Assembly (NCBI GenBank): GCA_015067375.1
Contig: SVMQ01000120.1
Coordinates: 1-6,892, forward strand
Reading direction: 5' to 3'
DNA length: 6,892 nt
DNA from: Oscillospiraceae bacterium
GTDB taxonomy: Bacteria; Bacillota; Clostridia; Oscillospirales; Ruminococcaceae
Every line of letters starts with the position of its first letter. The stretch's first letter is position 1. Positions 1 to 4,349 of this stretch are shown in pieces. Below the pieces are notes generated by a model. It had not been told where the DNA came from. It saw only the letters and a program-made list of their open reading frames with translations, and did no database searches. A program made the translations under genes and the position numbers.

Positions 1-40
1 AATCAGGGTGTCACTGGTTCAAGTCCAGTCGGGGGAGCCA
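1..40 (+). tRNA. tRNA-Asn, 3' part (5' part outside the window)
   Basis: The bases fold as the 3' half of a tRNA: the last two loop bases (AA) and 3' strand of the anticodon stem (3-7), a five-base variable loop (8-12), a perfect T stem ACTGG/CCAGT (13-17 with 25-29) closing the loop TTCAAGT, the acceptor strand CGGGGGA (30-36), a G discriminator (37) and an encoded CCA (38-40). The anticodon is missing, so the isotype is inferred. The loop ending in AA, the G discriminator and the close likeness of the variable and T arms to bacterial tRNA-Asn (GTT) favour asparagine. That it is a tRNA is near certain; the isotype is about 70% sure. Confidence 0.93.
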
Positions 41-48
41 CATTATAG

Positions 49-80
49 AGCCGTTTGTGAGCATTCATGAACGGCTTTTG
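49..80 (+). terminator. rho-independent terminator of the tRNA gene
   Basis: A 12-bp stem (49-60 with 65-76, core AGCCGTT/AACGGCT, two G-T pairs) closes a four-base loop GCAT and runs into TTTTGTTTT. It begins 9 bases after the tRNA CCA end, as expected for the end of a tRNA transcript. Confidence 0.88.
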
Positions 81-110
81 TTTTAGTTCAAGGCTGGTTT
101 TGCCAACCGT

Positions 111-138
111 TTGCCAACTAGATATATTCAGTTATAAA
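111..138 (+). promoter_or_regulatory. candidate sigma-A promoter for the short lipoprotein frame
   Basis: TTGCCA (111-116, one mismatch to the -35 consensus) and TATAAA (133-138, one mismatch to the -10) are 16 bases apart. Transcription would start near 145, just upstream of the AGGAGG at 148-153, giving a very short leader. The -35 lies in the second copy of a 9-base direct repeat TTTGCCAAC (99-107 and 110-118). Confidence 0.45.
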
Positions 139-159
139 TCCGCCAACAGGAGGACAAAC

Positions 160-306
160 CTGAACAAGCTAAACACAACAATAATTCTTTCTCTGATACT
201 TATGCTTTCGGGATGTGTTGCCAACACTGATGAAGCACCGTCTGCAAGCAACAATGATTTTGTATTGCATATACGTATCATAGTCAGTTATTTCGGGTGT
301 TCGTAA
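160..306 (+). CDS. short putative lipoprotein or lipoprotein remnant, CTG start
   Basis: This 48-codon frame starts with the sequence (M)NKLNTTIILSLILMLSGC, a short lipoprotein signal peptide: a lysine near the start, a hydrophobic core, and the lipobox LSGC with the acceptor cysteine at residue 19. A polar linker rich in Asp, Ser, Asn and Ala follows, as usual after a lipobox, then about 15 residues that look like no known mature domain. No ATG, GTG or TTG stands at the right distance from the perfect AGGAGG at 148-153; CTG at 160 does, six bases away. The stop codon lies in the loop of the terminator at 294-323. At 48 residues it is far shorter than usual lipoproteins. It could be a genuine small lipoprotein with a weak start codon, or the 5' stump of a gene whose 3' part was deleted. 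No specific function can be assigned. Confidence 0.42.
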   Translation: MNKLNTTIILSLILMLSGCVANTDEAPSASNNDFVLHIRIIVSYFGCS

Positions 307-323
307 TCGGGACACCCGTTTTT
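294..323 (+). terminator. rho-independent terminator
   Basis: A perfect 7-bp stem CGGGTGT/ACACCCG (294-300 with 312-318) with an 11-base loop is followed by TTTTT (319-323). It ends the short lipoprotein unit and insulates it from the promoter that begins at 346. Confidence 0.8.
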
Positions 324-345
324 GCATAGGATGTGCAATTTTCCT

Positions 346-374
346 TTGACAAACGGCTGTATATGTGTTATACT
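346..374 (+). promoter_or_regulatory. strong sigma-A promoter of the pyruvyl transferase operon
   Basis: A perfect -35 TTGACA (346-351), a 17-base spacer and TATACT (369-374) preceded by TG at 366-367 (extended -10). Transcription should start near 381, leaving a leader of about 58 bases before the ATG at 439. No riboswitch or attenuator fold is evident in the leader. The site shows that the true start of the next gene lies downstream, not at the in-frame ATG at 322. Confidence 0.85.
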
Positions 375-438
375 AAAAATAACGCGAGGTGTACTGCGCG
401 GAATTTTGTGTGCATCAGACCCGAAAAGAGGATATATA

Positions 439-2784
439 ATGAAACCAATCACTATTGCGATAACGGCTGCTTGTTTCAGTGGAAACAAGGGCGCTGCGGC
501 TATGCTTCAAAGCTCGATAAAGCAGATTAAGGAGCGCTACGGCGAGCGCCTTGATATATTGCTGATGTCTACTTATCCGTCGGCTGACCGCAGACTTATT
601 GCTGAGATGCCCGAAAAATATGACAATATCCGCGTTGTCAATACAAAGCCCGAAAAGCTTTTGTTCATCGCGTTTCCGCTTGCGATACTTTACAGCTTTC
701 TGCGCTTTGTGCCGTTTCTCGGAAAGCTTTTCCGCATGAATAAGATAATCAAGGCGTATTCGCAGGCGGATATCGTCATCGACGAGGCAGGAATATCTTT
801 CGTTGACAGCCGCGGATTTGTTATGAATACCTATGCTTTCGTGTGCGCGGCAGTGCCTATGCTGTGCGGAGTGCCTGTTGTCAAGTATTCGCAGGCGCTT
901 GGAACATTCAAAAACGGCTGGAATAAGTTCCTTGCAAAGTGGATACTGCCTAGGATAAAGCTTATCTGTGCAAGAGGACAGATAACGCAGGATAACCTTG
1001 CAGGCATCGGCATAACAAAAAACGTAAAGCTTTGCGCGGACGGCGCATTCTCTATGCCTGACAGTGAATACTGGGCAGGGCAGGTCGAGGCGCTGTGCAG
1101 TGCTGACGCTTTTTACAACGACAGAGTTGTAGCGCTGTCTGTCAGCAGCGTCGTGCAGGGCAAGTGCGAGAAGATGGGCGTTGACTACAAGGGCTGCATG
1201 ATAAAGTTTGCGGACTGGCTCAACGAGCAGGGCTACAATGTGCTGCTTATCGCAAACGCCGCGCGCGAGGGCAGCGAAAAGCCGCGCAACAACGACCTTA
1301 TGATATGCACGGATGTTTATAACGCGGTGAAGAACAAGGATATGATACGCTGGTATCCGCGTGAGATGGCGCCTGAGGAGATACGCGAGCTTCTCGGCAG
1401 GAGCAGGTGTCTTGTGGCAAGCCGTTTCCATGCGATGATAGGCGCGCTTGAAAAGTGTACGCCCGTGTTGCTTATCGGCTGGAGCCACAAGTACAAGGAA
1501 GTTCTCGATATGTTTGGGCTTGGCGAGTATGCGGTGGATTTCTCGGCGCTGCAGCTTGATGCACTGAAAGAAAAGTTCGCCGGATTTATCGCAGAGAATG
1601 ACGCTATCCGCTCAAAGATAGCCGAAAATCTGCCAAAGGTGTTGGAAAGCTCGCGCGACAATATGCGCTATATCTCTGAGGTCATCGACGAGGTAGCTGC
1701 AAAGCGCAGAAAGGTGAAGCTTCTTGACTTCAACGACCCCGAAAAGTACATGGGTGAGCATATCGCGTGCCGCATGGGTTATGCCGCGGATGAGAGCATA
1801 CGCGCAAACGCGGCTTCGGGCGGAATGATAACTGCGCTGCTGTGCCACCTGCTTGAAACAAAACAGATAGACGGCGCATGGGTAACACGCAGCGAGATAC
1901 GCGAGGGCAAGCTGACCTACAAGACCATGATAGCCACCACAACGGAGCAGCTCAGAGAATGCAGCTCGTCTGTCTATATGTATATGCCGCTTTTGCAGCA
2001 CGTTGATATGCTGGAAAAGTTTGACGGAAAGCTTGCTGTGGTGCTTGTGCCGTGTCAGATGAGGGCATTTTCCGCAATGCTTGAAAAGAAGCCTGAGCTG
2101 AAAGAAAAGATAGCGCTAAAGGTAGGTCTGTATTGCAGCGGAAGCCACCATGAGAATGCAACACTCGTGCCGCTGAGAAAGAAGAAGATATCTCTCGAAA
2201 ATGCGGTGCGTATATTCTATCGCCGCGGTCACTGGAGGGGTCTGTCTACCGTCGTTTATGCTGACGGAAGCGAGAAAACGCTGAACTATTCTAAGACGAT
2301 ATGCGCCTACAAGAACGCGTACTTTTTCAGCCGCGAGAGCTGCATGGTATGTCAGGATCATTACTGCAACGCCGCTGATATCAGCTTCGGAGATATCTGG
2401 CTGAAAGAGATGAAAAAGGAGCCCATCAAGCACACAAGCTGTGTTATCCGCAACGAAAAGGCGCTGGATATGTTCAATTCCGCTGTGAAGTCGGGCGCAA
2501 TCATCGCGCGCAGGATAGACGATACAAAGATGCTGCGCAGTCAGAAGCGCGCACTGGTATTCAAGCACAACCTCGCAAAGGCAAAGGTGAAGATGTTCGC
2601 AAAGCAGGGCAAGAGCCTGTCTATAGACGCATCCTCAAAGTGCAAGTGGAACCATCGTCTTGCGTGGAAGCTGGGCTGGCGCAATATGAAGTTCAGTCAG
2701 GAAAAGCTTGCAAAGCTTGAAAAAATGCCGACGTGGTTCGTGTACTATTATATGTGCTTTATCCGCGTGCTGCTGAGCTTCTGA
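439..2784 (+). CDS. polysaccharide pyruvyl transferase / FrhB-like iron-sulfur flavoprotein fusion
   Basis: The 781-residue protein has two domains. Residues 1 to about 410 match the polysaccharide pyruvyl transferase family (WcaK/CsaB type), which moves pyruvate from phosphoenolpyruvate onto sugars of surface glycans: an N-terminal GNKGA loop (15-19), a DIVIDEAG strand (111-118), and the family signatures SRFHAMI (328-334) and GWSHKY (347-352). After a basic linker, residues of about 430-700 match the FrhB/FdhB C-terminal domain of coenzyme F420 hydrogenase beta subunits: ASGGM (459-463), VPCQ (537-540), a cysteine cluster C635, C638, C643 and ADISFGDIW (646-654). The N-terminal ferredoxin part usual in FrhB relatives is absent. 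The C-terminus ends in a hydrophobic tail. The ATG at 439 is chosen because AGAGGA (427-432) precedes it and the promoter lies at 346-374. These two domains are often separate neighbouring genes in glycan clusters; here they are one chain. Domain calls are firm; the sugar substrate and redox role are unknown. Confidence 0.93.
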   Translation: MKPITIAITAACFSGNKGAAAMLQSSIKQIKERYGERLDILLMSTYPSADRRLIAEMPEKYDNIRVVNTKPEKLLFIAFPLAILYSFLRFVPFLGKLFRMNKIIKAYSQADIVIDEAGISFVDSRGFVMNTYAFVCAAVPMLCGVPVVKYSQALGTFKNGWNKFLAKWILPRIKLICARGQITQDNLAGIGITKNVKLCADGAFSMPDSEYWAGQVEALCSADAFYNDRVVALSVSSVVQGKCEKMGVDYKGCMIKFADWLNEQGYNVLLIANAAREGSEKPRNNDLMICTDVYNAVKNKDMIRWYPREMAPEEIRELLGRSRCLVASRFHAMIGALEKCTPVLLIGWSHKYKEVLDMFGLGEYAVDFSALQLDALKEKFAGFIAENDAIRSKIAENLPKVLESSRDNMRYISEVIDEVAAKRRKVKLLDFNDPEKYMGEHIACRMGYAADESIRANAASGGMITALLCHLLETKQIDGAWVTRSEIREGKLTYKTMIATTTEQLRECSSSVYMYMPLLQHVDMLEKFDGKLAVVLVPCQMRAFSAMLEKKPELKEKIALKVGLYCSGSHHENATLVPLRKKKISLENAVRIFYRRGHWRGLSTVVYADGSEKTLNYSKTICAYKNAYFFSRESCMVCQDHYCNAADISFGDIWLKEMKKEPIKHTSCVIRNEKALDMFNSAVKSGAIIARRIDDTKMLRSQKRALVFKHNLAKAKVKMFAKQGKSLSIDASSKCKWNHRLAWKLGWRNMKFSQEKLAKLEKMPTWFVYYYMCFIRVLLSF

Positions 2785-2794
2785 GGTGCGCGTG

Positions 2795-3760
2795 ATGAGT
2801 ATTAAGATAGACAAGAAAAAGGTACTGAAGATCTGCAAGTGGCTTTTCGGCGGACTGGTCATAGTGTTTCTTGTGTGGTATTTCTGGAAGAACTGGGATG
2901 AGTTTTCCGAGAAGATAGTGAATGTGAACATCGGAGTATTCGTGTTCTCAATGCTGTTCTACTTTGTTTACAAGATAACGCTTGCGTCGCTGTGGCACTA
3001 TATCACTAAGATAAACGACTGCTCGATACCGTATGAAAAGGCGGTAACAAGCTATCTGTACTCCATACTAGGCAAATATATCCCCGGAAAGGTGTTCATG
3101 CTCGCGGCACGTCTTACCTATTATAAAGAGGAGGGCGCGCCTCTGCCGAAGGTAACCGTCTGCTTTTTTATTGAGAACGTTTGTACGCTTCTCGGTGCGG
3201 CGATGCTGTTTATCGTGTCGCTGTTTTTCTTCCCGAATTCGCTGCTGGAGGACTACAAGTGGATAACGCTGCTGCTTATCGCGGCATTCTTTGTTTGCAT
3301 ACATCCGAAAATAATCAATTTCTTCCTGCGCATTGTCGGAAAGGTGTTCAAGAAGGATCTTGAGATACCGATGAAGTATACTGATATGCTCAAAGTCGTG
3401 CTGCTGTTTATCGGCAACTGGCTCATAATCGGTGTTGGCTTCTATATCCTCACAAAATCCATCTATCCCGCGGTGGAGCTGTCGCATCTGCTTTTCTGTG
3501 CAGGTATATGGGGAGTTTCGGCAATAATGGGAATCCTCGCGATATTCGCGCCGTCGGGACTTGGCGTCAGAGAGGGCATCATCGTCGCAGGTCTTATGCT
3601 GATTATGCCCGAGGGCGAGGCTATGATAATCTCAGTGGTGTCGCGCCTTTGGCAGACTATACCTGAGCTGCTGCTGGTGGTGCTGGCATTCCTGTATTCA
3701 CGCATACGCAATATGAGCAGGATAAAGCTTCGCAGCAAGGACGGAGCAGACGAAAAATGA
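2795..3760 (+). CDS. flippase-like membrane protein, YbhN/AglD (UPF0104) family
   Basis: The 321-residue protein has a short basic N-terminus and about seven to eight hydrophobic segments (roughly residues 14-31, 43-62, 121-147, 156-170, 199-221, 231-252, 262-280, 287-302). It fits the lysylphosphatidylglycerol synthase transmembrane-region family, whose stand-alone members are thought to act on lipid-linked sugars or lipids. Family-like motifs are GKYIPGK (93-99) and PSGLGVREG (253-261). It lacks the soluble aminoacyl-transfer domain of full-length MprF, so it is not a lysyl-PG synthase. The start is set at ATG 2795: GAGGTG (2783-2788) overlaps the upstream stop codon and lies six bases away, while GTG codons at 2786 and 2792 are too close to it. 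The ten-base gap indicates an operon and probable translational coupling with the fusion enzyme, suggesting a shared role in making or exporting a surface glycan. The role is inferred. Confidence 0.88.
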   Translation: MSIKIDKKKVLKICKWLFGGLVIVFLVWYFWKNWDEFSEKIVNVNIGVFVFSMLFYFVYKITLASLWHYITKINDCSIPYEKAVTSYLYSILGKYIPGKVFMLAARLTYYKEEGAPLPKVTVCFFIENVCTLLGAAMLFIVSLFFFPNSLLEDYKWITLLLIAAFFVCIHPKIINFFLRIVGKVFKKDLEIPMKYTDMLKVVLLFIGNWLIIGVGFYILTKSIYPAVELSHLLFCAGIWGVSAIMGILAIFAPSGLGVREGIIVAGLMLIMPEGEAMIISVVSRLWQTIPELLLVVLAFLYSRIRNMSRIKLRSKDGADEK

Positions 3761-3763
3761 TCG

Positions 3764-3789
3764 TAGGGACACAGCGCGCTGTGTCCCTA
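3764..3789 (+). terminator. perfect 26-base palindrome, probable operon terminator or dispersed repeat
   Basis: The arm TAGGGACACAGCG (3764-3776) is followed at once by its exact reverse complement (3777-3789), three bases after the stop of the membrane protein gene. RNA would form a very stable hairpin with a GCGC tip. The tail (TATTTGTGTTT) has scattered T's, not a clean tract, so termination is likely but not textbook. Palindromes of this GTAGGGRC type are often dispersed intergenic repeats in bacteria, which is an alternative or additional identity. Confidence 0.65.
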
Positions 3790-3807
3790 TATTTGTGTTT
3801 GCGCATT

Positions 3808-3836
3808 TTGTCCAAAATAATCGTCTCCTATATATA
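3808..3836 (+). promoter_or_regulatory. weak candidate promoter for the small overlapping-frame locus
   Basis: TTGTCC (3808-3813) and TATATA (3831-3836) are 17 bases apart. A perfect TATAAT also occurs at 3867-3872, but the matching -35 position (TAGAAG, 3844-3849) is poor. Either could drive the gene at 3901. The first -35 is inside a 14-base palindrome ATTTTG-TC-CAAAAT (3805-3818) that could be an operator. Confidence 0.35.
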
Positions 3837-3900
3837 ACGTCAATAGAAGAAAATGTCGAATTGATATATAATTTATCAAAAAATCTGGAGGTATTTTTTT

Positions 3901-4053
3901 ATGAGTTTTTGGCGTAAGTTGAACAAGGCGGTATTTGATATAAGTCTTGTTTTTTTCTCTTTGGGAGTAGTGGGAGCTTCGATATGGGGCTTTATGATGG
4001 AATGGTGGATAGGTCTGTTGCGGTCATGGCAGCAGCTACGCCACAGCTTGTAG
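3901..4053 (+). CDS. 50-residue putative single-span membrane peptide, or 5' part of a frameshifted zinc-ribbon gene
   Basis: The frame opens with MSFWRKLNKAVFDI, amphipathic and basic, and goes on to a strongly hydrophobic stretch (about residues 15-34) and a Trp-rich end. TGGAGGT (3886-3892, core GGAGG 3887-3891) lies nine bases before the ATG, so translation very probably starts here. Codons 17-19 are GTT TTT TTC, which contain T TTT TTC (3951-3957), a canonical X XXY YYZ slippery heptamer. A -1 slip there would leave this frame after 19 residues and enter the zinc-ribbon frame, giving an 85-residue product ending at 4157. Three readings remain: a real 50-residue membrane peptide overlapping the next gene, a frameshifted fusion, or a gene broken by loss of one T. 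No known family is recognised for this part. Confidence 0.5.
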   Translation: MSFWRKLNKAVFDISLVFFSLGVVGASIWGFMMEWWIGLLRSWQQLRHSL

Positions 4054-4157
4054 CTGCTATGCAGGCAAACTGCTTCTGTACCGAGTGCGGAACTTCTAAT
4101 TTTCCTGAAGCGGTCTTCTGCGAAAACTGCGGCAAAAACAATCCTTTTCTGCAGTAA
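3984..4157 (+). CDS. small zinc-ribbon protein overlapping the preceding frame
   Basis: The 57-residue frame has two zinc-knuckle pairs, CTEC (32-35) and CENC (46-49), each followed by Gly, separated by ten residues: a zinc_ribbon type treble-clef metal site at the C-terminus. The N-terminal half (MGLYDGMVDR, then an Ala/Val-rich helix) is unassigned. ATG 3984 has GGGAG (3972-3976) seven bases upstream, so it could start on its own. The frame is open upstream to 3939, so a -1 shift from the frame that starts at 3901 could also feed it. It overlaps that frame by 70 bases. A strong terminator follows 15 bases after the stop. The conserved cysteine spacing makes this the most clearly protein-like frame of the locus. 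Binding partner and function are unknown. Confidence 0.6.
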   Translation: MGLYDGMVDRSVAVMAAATPQLVAAMQANCFCTECGTSNFPEAVFCENCGKNNPFLQ

Positions 4158-4172
4158 TTGAACATTACTATG

Positions 4173-4212
4173 ACATACGGAGCGCGGACAAGCTGTGCTC
4201 CGTATGTTTTTT
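4173..4212 (+). terminator. rho-independent terminator
   Basis: A perfect 11-bp stem ACATACGGAGC/GCTCCGTATGT (4173-4183 with 4197-4207) with a 13-base loop ends in six T's (4207-4212). It closes the zinc-ribbon locus and supports that locus being transcribed as its own unit. Confidence 0.92.
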
Positions 4213-4254
4213 ATAAAAAATAGCAAATTTTCTGATAAATTTCGCGTTTTAGTA

Positions 4255-4283
4255 TTGCAAAGCGAATATTTTTGTGATATAAT
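4255..4283 (+). promoter_or_regulatory. sigma-A promoter of the dockerin protein gene
   Basis: TTGCAA (4255-4260), a 17-base spacer and a perfect TATAAT (4278-4283) with an extended TG at 4275-4276. Transcription should start near 4290, giving a leader of about 60 bases. A short inverted repeat TTCGC/GCGAA (4241-4245, 4262-4266) brackets the -35 box. Confidence 0.82.
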
Positions 4284-4299
4284 ACAATATGTATAGATA

Positions 4300-4314
4300 T
4301 GATATGACATATCA
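4300..4314 (+). promoter_or_regulatory. palindrome at the 5' end of the dockerin transcript, candidate operator
   Basis: TGATATG-A-CATATCA is a perfect 7+7 palindrome with one central base, lying about 10-25 bases after the expected transcription start. A second, nested inverted repeat ATATGT/ACATAT (4287-4292, 4307-4312) overlaps it. Position and symmetry suit a repressor site; a loop of one base makes an RNA hairpin less likely. AT-rich chance symmetry is possible. Confidence 0.35.
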
Positions 4315-4349
4315 CAAGGGGAATTTATATTACAGAAAGGATGTTTAAC

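Noticed and set aside
67..159. Longer start at ATG 67 for the lipoprotein frame
   Set aside because: This ATG is inside the tRNA terminator hairpin, lacks a Shine-Dalgarno, and would put about 31 residues before a typical signal peptide.
322..438. In-frame upstream extension of the pyruvyl transferase gene to ATG 322
   Set aside because: The strong promoter at 346-374 lies inside it, so the transcript would begin after this ATG; ATG 439 has its own Shine-Dalgarno and the family N-terminus.
381..438. Riboswitch or attenuator in the leader of the pyruvyl transferase operon
   Set aside because: The leader is only about 58 bases and shows no strong hairpin or terminator alternative.
415..1488. 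Long open frame on the - strand opposite the pyruvyl transferase domain
   Set aside because: Its translation shows no domain and is rich in His, Arg and Cys as expected for the antisense of a coding frame; the + strand product is clearly a known family.
3876..4310. 144-codon open frame on the - strand across the zinc-ribbon locus
   Set aside because: Terminator and promoters in this stretch are oriented for + strand transcription, and the translation is low-complexity without a recognisable motif.
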